The translations under genes and the position numbers were made by a program. 64,000 nucleotides of DNA from Girardinichthys multiradiatus (taxonomy: Eukaryota > Chordata > Actinopteri > Cyprinodontiformes > Goodeidae). Within the stretch, counting starts at the first letter, position 1, and the number at the start of each line of letters is the position of its first letter. This document shows, in pieces, positions 1 through 10,209 of this stretch. The stretch covers positions 26,429,958 to 26,493,957 of the forward strand of contig NC_061805.1 of the NCBI RefSeq assembly GCF_021462225.1, in the 5' to 3' direction. The notes beneath the pieces are model-generated. The model had not been told where the DNA came from. It worked only from the letters and a program-made list of their open reading frames with translations, and made no database searches.

Positions 1-1526
1 TTCCAAGTGTTATGAACTTTAATTTTTCTTGCTAATGTAAAATTTAGCCAGCTCACACCGGACCCAAATGACGTTGCTCAAAATTCTAAAGGTGTTGCAA
101 GCACAGATAGAAAGAGAGAAAAGAAGAACATAGGCATGTCGCAATTGATATGTCATCGCAGGTTTTCCCAAGATTTTCTGATATCGTGCAGCCCTACTTC
201 CTTGAGTCCTTCCTTTTAAACCACCTGACGTGTGCCTGAAACTTTGTATTTTTATCTTTTCCTTAAATCTCTTCCTCTTTGTTTCTTTCCTTCTCTCTCA
301 ATTTTCTTCATTATGTATTTCCTTCCTTCCAACCCTCTCCTCTGTGTTTTTCCTTCCATTCTACTTGTTTCCTTCCTGCCCTCTTGCTGTCCTTCCATCT
401 TCCCTTCTTTTCTTCTTTCTGTGCCTCCTTTGTTTTCTGCTTTAGTCTATTTGTGTAATTTCCTTCCTTTTTCCTGGTCTTTCTTCCTCTTTTTATTACA
501 TGTCATTACATGTCTTTTTTTCTCCTGTAGTCTTTACGTGTGTCTTTCCTTCTTTCCGTATTTCTCTCCTTCCTTCTGTTATGCTTTTATTCTCTTTTAT
601 TTCTTGTGTTGTCCCTCCTTTCTTTCCATCTGTCCTTGTATCCTTCCGGTCCTCCTTGTGTTCCTCCTTTGTCTGTCAGTCTGTGATTTTTTTTCATGCT
701 TCACATTTAAAGACCTATAAACTGTAGAAATATCTCCCATAAATTCTTCGTGAAGTTTTGCATTTTAGAAATGTGAAAAAAATGATCTGGAACTGTTGAA
801 TATTTTCTTGAGGAATCATGCTTAATAGATATATATTTTACTGAATAATATGTCTATGACATAACAACTTGGTAAATATTAACAGTTTTCTGCTGACATT
901 TGAGCACATTAGGTGTCATCAAAGTATTGTTTCGGAAATGTAAGATTAATCATGCAGCCTAGTTACCCAACCATGTCACATTTAAAAACAAACAGAAATA
1001 TATTAGTAATAAATGATTGAAACAGCTCTTGTTCTAAGCTGCGACTTAAAATTTTGATCCCCAATCTTCTGCTTCAAGCCAAGAACTGAATATTTAAATA
1101 ATAAAGTGAAAATTATAGTTATCCCCCTTCACTTTTCTGTTTTTTGTTTTATTTTTTGCTTGTTACTGACAGACTTATAAGCTGACTTTAAGGAGGGGCG
1201 CAGTGTGTTGGCCTACCCATACCATCGTTATTAGGTAGTTTGTGCATCCGGTGACACACACACATTTTTTTTTTTACACGCGACAAACAGTAAGAATGTA
1301 GTTTGGCGGCTTTTCACCTCACAGTTCTAGTAAGGTACATCTAAACTTCTTCAATGTACTTTTTTTTGCTTCTTGTTCAATTACATTGAACACAATCAGT
1401 CCCAAAGCTCTCACAAGTCCCAACACACACTTTAAAGTGGAGGCCGTTTGGAAGCAAATGTTTGTTTTTACTTATTGGCGATTTTCTTTTTATGTGACAC
1501 TTAGAGATGATGTTGTTTGTGTGCAG
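1..1526. other. ercc8 intron (partial), no exon seen
   Basis: Upstream of the first recognised ercc8 exon I find no other exon of that gene. The stretch is AT-rich intron. It holds a long degenerate polypyrimidine block (about 236-700) and a short CA/T-run near 1253-1275. Long open frames here come only from the low-complexity pyrimidine tract. Confidence 0.6.
236..700 (+). repeat. degenerate polypyrimidine (TTCC)n block
   Basis: About 460 bases are dominated by T and C on the + strand, with recurrent TTCC/CTTCC units and only scattered purines. It looks like an old diverged simple repeat. The two overlapping open frames across it encode only F/L/S/P-rich peptides and are composition artefacts. 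Confidence 0.8.
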
Positions 1527-1622
1527 GAGCTGTACAGTGGAGGTAAAGACGGTAACCTCCTGGCGTGGGTTCCTGTCGTCCGTACCGCAGATGTGGAAGA
1601 AGTGTCAAATGGTGAAAATAAG
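1527..1622 (+). CDS. ercc8 penultimate coding exon (DNA excision repair protein ERCC8/CSA)
   Basis: This 96-base exon (32 codons, phase 0 at both ends) follows a pyrimidine tract plus TGTGCAG acceptor and ends AATAAG|GTACTG. It encodes ELYSGGKDGNLLAWVP followed by an acidic linker. This is the last WD40 blade and the start of the C-terminal tail of ERCC8 (human ELYSGSRDCNILAWVP, recalled from family knowledge). ERCC8/CSA is the WD-repeat substrate receptor of the CUL4-DDB1 ubiquitin ligase. It acts in the nucleus with CSB on RNA polymerase II stalled at DNA damage, in transcription-coupled nucleotide excision repair. Earlier exons lie left of the window. The next coding exon starts at 6044. 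Confidence 0.88.
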
Positions 1623-2561
1623 GTACTGGCTGTAAAAACAAAAAAAAAAGAAAAATACATGAGAATATCACAAGAGAAAAGAATTTGGGAAATCAACGAA
1701 ACTCCTAGATAGAGCTGTTTTAATGACTTCATTAGTTTTCAATATTGACAACAACTGAACACAATGGAAAATCTCCACCCTTTTAAAGGATAGGCTGCAG
1801 GTCTGCTTTCAAAGCTCAGATGAGAAAACTCAAACAGGTTTTTCCTTCTTTTAAATCCTCTTGCTCCATCATATTTGCCTTTAAACAGGTCTTTCCAAAT
1901 CAGCGTCTAAATGTTTGTGATAAAAAACGAAACCTTAAAAATGTCATATTTATTTATTAATTACACAAAATGTCTGATTTCATGGATAAAAAAGAACAAA
2001 ACCTACCAGTAAACTGACCAGAGAAAGCCCATCAGCTTATCTTAACATGTGTAACTTACCTGGCTTGAAGTCATACGATTTTTGTATCCCAAAAGAAAAT
2101 CCAACTGGGAGAATATCAACAGCAGCAACATGGTGATGTATTCTGCATTTATTTGCCATTCATTCAGTGCCTAAATGCCAACTGTATTTGAACACTGAAC
2201 ATCACCAATATACTGTAGAGTCCTGCCTTTGCAATCATGGTCCGCCCATTTAAACCAGTATTTCATTCAGAAAATTGGTCAAGTTATTCTGGAGCCGATA
2301 AGAATCTCAGCCCATTTGAATTTGATCAGTTAAATCTGCACACATCCTAATTTAGCTTTATTTAATTTCTAATTTGATATTAAAAAGCTTTCAATTTTAT
2401 TTATTATTTCCATTAAAAATGTCGAGGAATCCTTTCACGATTGCTGTAGGGAGTGGTAGTGATTGCAGGGAGCAAAGTCTTGTGTGACGTTTTGAAATGT
2501 ACTGAAGAACACGGTGACACTCCTTTACCTTAGTTGTTATAAATCACAAATAAACCTTTGT

Positions 2562-2720
2562 TAGAATCAGAATCAGAATCAGAAAAGCTTCATTGCCAAG
2601 TACGTTTTTGGACATACAAGGAATTTGTTTTGGCGTAGTCAGTGCAATACAGTACAAATTAAACAGTATAAACATATCTACAATATAATATAAATATATG
2701 TGCACAGTTTAAGTTACAGC
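2562..2720 (-). repeat. LINE-type 3' tail with AGAATC repeats
   Basis: Read on the minus strand, a polyadenylation-like AATGAAGC stretch precedes a short TTCTGA/GATTCT tandem repeat (2562-2583). This is the usual layout of 3' ends of teleost CR1/L2/Rex1-type LINEs. Only the tail is preserved, as is typical of 5'-truncated copies. Family assignment is by resemblance only. Confidence 0.5.
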
Positions 2721-3211
2721 TATATTTTAGGCAACAAGCACATTTCAGCAACAAGACTCTTCAAGTTGCTTTACGTGATGAAAAGAAAGGAAAAGAAAAC
2801 ATAAAAAAGTACATTAGAGTGGCATAATAAAGGAAAGTAAAGAAAAGTTTAACTACATGCTCAAATTAATGATGTTTTAGTTCATAGTTTAAACAGTCAA
2901 ATATGGAGAGCCGATTCATTCAAAATTAAATAAATAAATACTGCTATTGATAAATTATTAATAAATATTCCATGAATTAAATGAATATCCCCAAGAACAA
3001 AATAATTATGTTAAAGGAAGTTTTCATCTTATTTTATTTAATTCATTTCAAGATTTATTTAATTTACTTATTTATATATTTATTTCATAATGCTGTTTTA
3101 TTTTGTGACACTTTTATTGTGTAAAGCTACTTTAGGCATTTCAGTGATTTTTACTTTTTAACCTTGTTTTTCATTTTAAGCTCTTTTTATTTCATGTTCT
3201 TATATCCAAAT

Positions 3212-3777
3212 GAGGGGGCGGAGTTTTATCTGTGGAGCGGCGCTGGGACCGCAGGGCGGAGCTCAATTTGTGGCTGAGGCCGATGCCGCTGCCTGCCAGA
3301 AGACAGCATGCCGGAGGGATCCAGGGGATTCTGCGAGGATGCCAGAAAGTGCCAGAACGGCCGTAAAAGCCTGCCACGGCGGTTGCCGCTGTTTTTGTGG
3401 AAGCTGTTTGTGCAATAAATCTTCGTCATCCTTTCAGCACGTCATACACACACAACGTGCTATTTATTTCCCATCTCAAGTAAATACAGCCACCTTATGT
3501 TATGGGTCTAACGCTGTTTATTAAATAAAAACCAATAAAGACATCATCATTTAAAAGTAACAGGCTATAACAATAATGACATCCCGTTTGCAGATAATCA
3601 GCGTCGGCTTCCACAAAAACAGCGGCATCCGCCGTGGCAGGCTTTTAGGGCCGGTCTGGCACCAGAGGAGCCAGGCTCTCTCCTGCATGCTGTCTTCTGC
3701 CGGCCACATCCATGAATTGAGCTCGGCCCTGCTGTCCTAGCGCCGCCCCACAGATAAAACTCCGCCCCCTCAGTTGA
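3212..3777. repeat. GC-rich inverted repeat pair
   Basis: Two copies of one CpG-rich sequence face each other, at about 3212-3408 (+) and 3603-3777 (reverse complement), separated by about 195 bases of AT-rich DNA. The outer ends match closely (GGGGCGGAGTTTTATCTGTGG on both). The inner parts share AAGCCTGCCACGGCGG and GCCGCTGTTTTTGTGGAAGC. The left copy runs into AATAAA at its inner end. Several indels separate the arms, so this is not a recent perfect hairpin. I do not recognise the family. It could be two short non-autonomous elements or LTR/UTR-like fragments. Confidence 0.75.
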
Positions 3778-3904
3778 ATATGACAACCCTTGGGCCATTT
3801 ATCCTTGTAATGAATGTCTATGAGCATTCTTATCCTATTCTAACAAAAGGGAGACATTAGAACTTATGTTTTATATTACTATGGTATAAATGGGAAAAAC
3901 AACT

Positions 3905-4800
3905 ATGAGTAATATTAATAAAGGTTATACCTTTATTTAAAAGAACCTTGATTTAAAAGAACTTAGGCTATTAGCATTTTTGCAGTTTCTGGAAGTTTGT
4001 TCCAGATTAGTGGAGCATAAAATCTGAATTGCTTCTCCATGTTTGGTTCTGATTCTGGGGATGCAAAGTAGACATGAACCAGAAGACTTGAGTGGTCTGG
4101 AAGGCTGATACAGCAACAACAAATCTTTCTTTATTTTGGTGCTAAGCCATTCAGTGACTTATAAACTAACAGAAGTCTACTCTTTGAGATACAGAGAACC
4201 AGTGTAAGGACTTTAGAACTGGAGTGATGTTTTAGTGAGGAGGCGGGCTGCAGCATTCTGGATCAGCTGCAGCTGTTTGATTGACTTTTTAGGCAGACCT
4301 GTGAAGCCATTGTTGCAGTAATCAATTCAACTTAAGATAAACACATGGATGTGTTTGTCAAGATCCTGCTGGGACATTAGTTATTTATTTCTGGAAATGT
4401 TCTTCAGGGGATGGAAGGCCGACTTAGTGATTGTCTTTATGTGCCTCTGGAGGTTCAGGTCCATCACTGAGTCCATCACTACACCTAGTTTCTAGCTGTA
4501 GAAACCGAAGCTGTGTGCTGACTCTTGATCACTCTTCTTTTGGTCCAAAAATAATTACTTCAGTTTTGTTTTTAACTGAAGAAATTGATGACACACCCAC
4601 ACATTGATGTTCTTTGCATCTAGCCAACACTTGAATACGTTTATAGTCACCTGGTGACATTGTTATGTAGAGCTCTGTGTCATTTGGGTAGTTATGTTAG
4701 CTTATCTTGTTGTTTGTTAAGATCTGAACTAGGGGGAGCATATAGATATTGAATAGGAGCGGTCCCAGGATGGTAGATGCTGGTTTAATGCCTGGGTCTG
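3905..4800 (-). mobile_element. LINE (L2/CR1-like) reverse-transcriptase fragment, decayed
   Basis: On the minus strand the region reads in broken frames as the C-terminal half of a non-LTR reverse transcriptase. It has ILGPLLFNIYMLPL near 4750, KTEVIIFGPK near 4530, DYCNNGF and LQLIQNAAARLLT near 4260-4310, then a thumb/tail region and a 3' end near 3920. Several stops and frameshifts interrupt it. The AAARL motif after DYCN is characteristic of the L2/CR1 group. Dead copy, antisense within the ercc8 intron. Confidence 0.75.
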
Positions 4801-6043
4801 GACAATGGTAGAGGTTATGTGGAGAAAGTGTGGGATTTGGGTGTGGTGTAAGTTCGGTTCCAATCTCAATCTCTGCGATGGGTGGAGAGAGTGGAGAGGC
4901 TGATGGGGTTCGGGGCGTAAGGAGGTTTGGGGTCCTTTGTTGGGGCTCAGGAGGTGTCCACTTGTTGTCCTGTTGGAGTCTAGGAAGATTCAACTTGCTG
5001 TAGTGATGCAGAAGTCTCTTTCTGGGACATTTGTCCTTCATGGTTCATCCTTATCTCAGCAGGCAGCAGTTGTCCTTCAGAATGTGTTCCTTCTTGTTGT
5101 CTCCTGTCCGAGGCTGCTGGTATGATTCACAGTATAAAAAATGTTGGAAGTACTCTAGATTTATTAAGACCAAATCCATCTGCCTTTAAAAGATTGCTGT
5201 GTTCCCAGAAATTGTTGAGGTTTAATGCTCATCTGTGATCAACAATATTTTCTCTGAGATAGTAGACACCATGTTACTGACAAATCTACGTACTTTGGTG
5301 CTTTTTGTGCTACACAAGCCTTTAATTTGATTCCCGGTTTAGGGTTTGTGGTCTGGTGGCTGGCTCTTTCTGCCGTCTACCTAGATCTGAAGGTAGGAAT
5401 TTATCCTTTGGCTTTGCACCGAGAGAGTTTCAGGGAGGACTGTTGGTCAGTTTACTCTCATTTACTGTATCCTGTCTGAATATTCTGTTTTTTGGTGGTG
5501 CTAGTTAGCTGTCTGTCAGTAGTATCACACTTTTGATTCATCGGTGGAGTCGTTTCATTTCCATACCCAGTATTTACCCCCACCTTCACTTAGAGCTGAT
5601 GAATTTTCTTTTCCCTTCACTGTTGTTTTCTGGAGAACCTTGTCGTAGTCACCCGTGGAAAAGGGAGGCATATTGTGCTGATTAGCTTGTGTTGCCATTT
5701 AAAGTGCAACTGCTCCTAATGTCTTGTTCTTCTCTTTTAAAAGCAATTAAAATAAAACTAAAAAACCCTCAGAAAAATCCTTGAATGTCACTGACATTCA
5801 AAGTAATTTAGTCCAATTTTTCTGTAATTTTGGTTGAGAGATAAGAAGTTAAGAGCAGATGAATGCAAGGAAACAGAGCAAGTGGAGAAAACTTCCGAGC
5901 AAGCAGAGAGGCTGAAGCATTTTATTTTGCACAATAAGTGCTTCCAATTTGTGCACGAATGTCTTGTTTTTCTGAAGTATTCATTCGGAGAAATGGGTCT
6001 TCTTTACATGTAAGGCTGATGTGGATATTTTAATTCCTCGCAG

Positions 6044-6109
6044 GGTGCTGCTAGCCTTTCTGCTGTGAACCCTGCCTTTCAAGACAACTGGAGCAGTGAT
6101 GAAGATTAA
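6044..6109 (+). CDS. ercc8 last coding exon and stop
   Basis: After the acceptor TCCTCGCAG, 21 codons and a TAA stop encode a tail ending NPAFQDNWSSDED. It aligns with the conserved ERCC8 C-terminus (human NPAFEDAWSSSDEEG). Phase 0 matches the exon ending at 1622. The acidic, tryptophan-containing end follows the WD40 propeller and is the usual length for the family. The stop at 6107-6109 fixes the end of the coding region. I see no frameshift or lesion in either ercc8 exon. Confidence 0.9.
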   Translation, partial: GAASLSAVNPAFQDNWSSDED

Positions 6110-6480
6110 TACAGAGGATCCAAATGTCTGCCCAGACCAAGCATGCCAAATAAACTTATATCTTTTATACTAAATTAAAGCTGACTAGTGTAAGGAATTG
6201 TCTTTGTTTTTTGTTTTTGTTTATGTAAACTGCTGCAATCAGATTTTCAGCAGCAGAGATTATGGCCTTGAAATGTAAATATTTGTTTTTATAGAAATAT
6301 ATTGATGTTATTTTATAAACATTTGATAATAAATTGAACATTTTCTGTTGGTGTACTATTTTAAATGGCTCCATAGGGAACCTTTGTAAGTAGAGTTAAT
6401 TTTATGTTTTCATATTTCAACCTTCGTCTATATCAATAAATGTCTTAATTAATGTGTTTTCATTTCTGTGTTTCATCTGC
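6110..6480 (+). other. ercc8 3'UTR and poly(A) signals
   Basis: AT-rich sequence follows the stop. AATAAA occurs at 6149-6154, about 40 bases after the stop, and again near 6327 and 6435. Any of these could end the ercc8 transcript; the first would give a very short 3'UTR. A Tc1-like relic begins at about 6495. Confidence 0.55.
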
Positions 6481-6494
6481 TTGTGTTTTGTAAA

Positions 6495-7800
6495 CCAGTG
6501 GTGCCTTGTAAAATATTATTGAACTTTTTCTCATTTTATCATGCAACAGCCACCAACTTCGATGTATTTTATTAGGATTTAATGTAATACACTGACACAA
6601 AGCAGGACTTAACTGAAGTGGAAGGAAAAGGATACATGGATGTTTAAAGTTTTACAAATACAATTCTCATACATGCGGTGTGCATTTGAGTCAGTACTAT
6701 GTAGAGCCATTTTTCCTGCAGTCAGTTTCAGGTATTTTGGCTTTTGCCCTTACCATTTTTACACGTCTACAGACTTTATTTGTCTATTCTTCAAAATCAC
6801 CCAAGCGCAGTCAGATTAGATGCTTAGTATCTTGTTAAATTTTCAAGTCTTGCCACATATTCTTAGTTGGATTTAGGTCTGGACTTTGACTGGGCCATTC
6901 CAAAAGGAACATAATTTGATCTAAACTATTTCCTTGTAGCCCTGACTATGTTTACCATCGTGCTGCAAAGTGAAACTCCACCTGCGCTTCAACAGTTGGC
7001 TCCATCCATGTTCCCATCACCCCAAAGCAGCTTCCATGTCTTTGCTGATAAAAGTATCCTGACAGCCTGATGCTGCCACTACCATGTTTCACAATGGTGT
7101 GTTCAGGGTGATGTGCAGTGTTAGGAATTCCACACAATTAATTAATTTGACTATCAATGGACCGGCGCACCTTTTTTGACATGTTTGCGGTATGTCCTAC
7201 ATGGCTTGTGACAATCTGCAAACAGGCCTTCTCATAGCTTTCTTCCAACAATGAGTTTGCTCTTGCCACTTTTCAATAAAGACCAGATTTGTAGATTGCA
7301 CTTGTGACAGCTGTCCTGTTGACAGAAATTTCCACATGAGTTTTAGATCCTTGGATCACTTTCAAAGCTACCATGTGCCACTTTCTGATTACTGCTCTGC
7401 CTGTCAGTTAAGACGTGAGGCCATATCTTGGTAGACTGGCATGTGTGCCTTACTGTGTGAGATGTGTAGTTTTTGGGATTTTGATTTACTATCTCTGTTT
7501 TACTTTCTCCATATCTGTGTTCCTGACCTTTCTGCTGTGTTCCTTGGTTTTCACTCATGTTCTCGAACAAACATCCTGTGCCTTTAAGAGACAGCTCTAA
7601 TTGTACTTTTGTAGGGAATTAGTTACACTTGATCTTATTATGTTGTGTCAGAGTAAAAGTTGGGTGAGTACAAATACATGGCACAATGTATGTGCCATTT
7701 TAACAAAAATAAATGTTGAAAACCTTCCACTTCACAATTATAAACTACTTTGTGTTGGTCTATCACATAAAGGTATATGACAAAATGTATATTGGACAAG
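6495..7800 (-). mobile_element. Tc1-like transposon relic
   Basis: The left end reads CAGTGGTGCCTTGTAAAAT, a decayed Tc1-type terminal repeat. The interior matches reverse-complemented Tc1 transposase DNA in broken frames: the TCTGGACTTTGACTGGGCCATTC block (SPDLNP region) near 6875, a block near 7065 reading as the GS(I/G)xLxG region, and the N-terminal part near 7200-7600. The subterminal block TTTGTGTTGGTCTATCACAT is seen near 7750. There are many stops, so the element is inactive. It lies between ercc8 and elovl7. Confidence 0.75.
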
Positions 7801-7894
7801 CTAAATGCACCTTTATTGTTATTTTATTTAAAGTGAAATAAATGTATACATGTATTTCCAAATTGGACAGATTGTTGTAATTTTCAGTGTAATA

Positions 7895-8030
7895 TTTTGT
7901 TTTGCGGGGTGACCTATCGCAAGTGATTGGGTGAAAGGCATGAGGTACTACCTGGCCAGGTCACCGGTCCATACATAGAAAGAAAAAGAAAACGTGCATG
8001 CACACAGTCAGACTTAAAGGCAATTTAGTG
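7895..8030 (+). repeat. degraded LINE-type 3' tail
   Basis: The segment resembles the common teleost tail (variants of CCAGGTCACCGGTCCAT, then AGGCAATTTAG) also seen at 32.3, 40.6, 54.1 and 57.7 kb in this window, but it is heavily decayed. Confidence 0.4.
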
Positions 8031-8229
8031 GACTTTAGAGTGACTTCTTTGTAGATAGATTTTGCTTTTAAAAGGCTTGCCTGCAAAGTTTTCATGGACT
8101 AAAAGCACAGATTCTCCTATTGTGATTTTAGGGAAAATTAACATCTGTTTATAAGGTTCCTTTGTCAACCCCTGCTGAAACAAGGAGCAATGAAGGGCAC
8201 TGAAACCTCTTTCTTGGACCACATGCCCT

Positions 8230-8420
8230 CCCAGTATTAAGTCAAGTCATATTTATTTATAAAGCCCATTTCATATGACAATCATAGACTCAATGGGCCA
8301 CGATACAGTATAAACATCAGAAGCAAAATAGCTGAGCGTAAGATCTTTCTCTGATCAGATAAAATGATTTTGAAAAGTGATTAAAAGAGCGTATCTTTAG
8401 TCTTATCTTGCTGTGACGTG
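8230..8420 (-). repeat. possible LINE 3' end (ATTTATTTATAAAG type)
   Basis: AAGTCATATTTATTTATAAAGCCCATTTCA is a diverged reverse complement of the TATATAAATAAA tail that ends many fish LINEs. Nothing coding is seen. It lies about 200 bases upstream of the elovl7 promoter. Confidence 0.3.
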
Positions 8421-8589
8421 AGGAAGGCAATGGAAAATACCAGCATTAAGCCCTCCCTCTCTTTGCTTTTTGTCGTTTTTTTCTGAAGCTGGAATTTCAT
8501 GACATGTATTGTTCTTTCACTAAATCGTACATAGTTCTCGATGAGACATCACTTAAGAATGATGTACTTTATTTTAACCCTGTTTGACC

Positions 8590-8660
8590 ACAAATTGGCC
8601 AATCAGCTACATAAGGGGCGTCCCTATGCAGACAGCCCCGCCCCTTGCCGTTGGATCAAA
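8590..8660 (+). promoter_or_regulatory. elovl7 promoter (CCAAT and GC boxes)
   Basis: A CCAAT box (GGCCAATCAGC, about 8597-8607) is followed by CATAAGG (weak TATA-like, about 8610) and a CCCCGCCCC GC box (8636-8644). A short CpG-rich segment continues to about 8720. This fits a vertebrate promoter just ahead of the non-coding exon ending at 8788. The start of transcription cannot be fixed from sequence; 8635-8690 is likely. Confidence 0.55.
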
Positions 8661-8788
8661 AGGACCGAGCAGAGAGCGGCGCCGCACAGAGTGACGCAGA
8701 GGGGGAGCACACCTGCTGAGAGGCAACAGGTGGAAGGATAACCACGACGGTGGGGTTCAACCTTGTATCAGCTGTAACGACGTTAAAG
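8650..8788 (+). other. elovl7 non-coding exon 1 (5'UTR)
   Basis: GC-rich sequence ends at a consensus donor, TTAAAG|GTGTGT (8788/8789). No frame leads into the coding exon, so this is 5'UTR joined to the acceptor at 10183/10184. The left edge is an estimate. The first intron (8789-10183) contains a (CA)n run, long T runs and a 12-bp minisatellite. Confidence 0.55.
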
Positions 8789-9154
8789 GTGTGTGCGTCC
8801 TTTTATTTTTTTCAAGTTTTGACAGAAGGAAGTTTGCGTTTGAAGTAATCGTTAAAGTGAGACAGCCTCTGAGAAACACCGTTCTGCTGTTTAATGGATG
8901 TGAACCGCTGCTCGGTCCGGTAATTGCTATTGAGGAGTGCCGTGAACAACGTATTTTTATTTATCTTCTATCTTTTATAAAGAACTCTCAAGCTGTGACA
9001 TTTCAGTTGTCATGGAAACCGTTTAAAGGGGCAACATGCCTTTTTTTTTTTTTTTTTTTTGGTCTGTGAACTTTGTACATGTTTTAATTGGGAGCAGGAG
9101 CCTTTTACATCATCAGTCATAGAATAAAGGATTGGGGAAAAAATCGTGGCATGT

Positions 9155-9200
9155 CACGGCTTGCCACTCGGCTTGCCACCCTTCTTGCCACTCGGCTTGC
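9155..9200. repeat. 12-bp minisatellite, about four units
   Basis: Units of the form CACTCGGCTTGC end at 9164, 9176, 9188 and 9200; the first is shortened and the third diverged. It lies in elovl7 intron 1. Confidence 0.8.
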
Positions 9201-9636
9201 CATTGGGTTCGTTAGGGATGAGACTCAGACAGGAACTGTTTCATTGCAATCAAGGTGGACACACCTTGAGAAACCTGTCCAGAAGGTGTTGCATGGGGTG
9301 TTTCTTTTTCAGTGATTGACGGTTGCTCTAACCGCACACACACATTTAATCAGGCCAAGGTAAATAAAATGTAATGCATTTTCTGTTGACCTCTTGCAGT
9401 TTCCACAGAGAAGTTCCCTGCTGGTGCAATTTCTATAATTTATTACTGGCATGATGTATAAACCTGTCAGGCTAGTCAAAGTATAACTTTTTACCTCACC
9501 GACCTTGCTTTTAATACCTTGCTGCACTTATGCAAGCCATTTCACTTGTTTTTTTTTTTTGTTTTTTTTTGCTGTGTGCCTGTCAAAACTGATGACTGCA
9601 TATTCTTTTATGTTTGTGTATAAATGACAATTATAC

Positions 9637-9663
9637 CACACACACACACACACACACACACAC
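9637..9663. repeat. (CA)n microsatellite
   Basis: About 13 CA units in elovl7 intron 1. Confidence 0.95.
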
Positions 9664-10209
9664 GACATACAGGTTGCTGTCTTTAATGTATTGCCCCAGG
9701 CTGCTTTGCTCTAAGAACTCGTGTTCGTTAATGATGTCAAGATTTTAGATGATGGTATGTGATCCACATGGCTTTAAAACGAAGTAGTACGTTATTTTAT
9801 TCTTAACATATTGTTTGGTTGTATTTTCCATTCTTTAAGTATGACTAATAAGGCAGTAACCATGATTCAGGTCTTACCAGATGCCTCAACTACTTCCTGA
9901 AGTGACTTACCTTTTCCTTTTTTTTTTTTTTTTTTTTTTTGTGAATGAAACAAGTTGGCCTTTTTCAGTGACTGTGTCTGACTTCTTAAAAACTACTTCC
10001 CTGTTCAGTATAGGGTTAGATGTTCTTGCACATTCTAATGCTGTGAAATGTAAAAGATTTCTTCATAGGTGGAGGGGGGGTGTCGGGGGGTGTCACTGAC
10101 TCATTCTGTATCCTTTCTCCAAATGTCAGTGAACTTGTGGAAAGTAAACTGACATGGGAACCTTTTGCATTTTCTTCCCCTAGGTGAACTACTGGGATCT
10201 TGCCTGAAA

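Larger units (their letters stand above)
1623..6043 (+). other. ercc8 last intron, 4.4 kb
   Basis: The intron lies between the donor GTACTG at 1623 and the acceptor CTCGCAG ending at 6043. It contains a LINE 3' tail on the minus strand (about 2562-2720), a GC-rich inverted repeat (3212-3777) and an antisense LINE reverse-transcriptase fragment (about 3905-4800). I see nothing coding for ercc8 inside it. From 4800 to 5140 there is a proline-rich minus-strand open frame of unknown meaning that may belong to the LINE. Confidence 0.75.

Noticed and set aside
232..720. 162-codon open frame on + strand
   Set aside because: Composition artefact of the polypyrimidine tract (F/L/S/P only).
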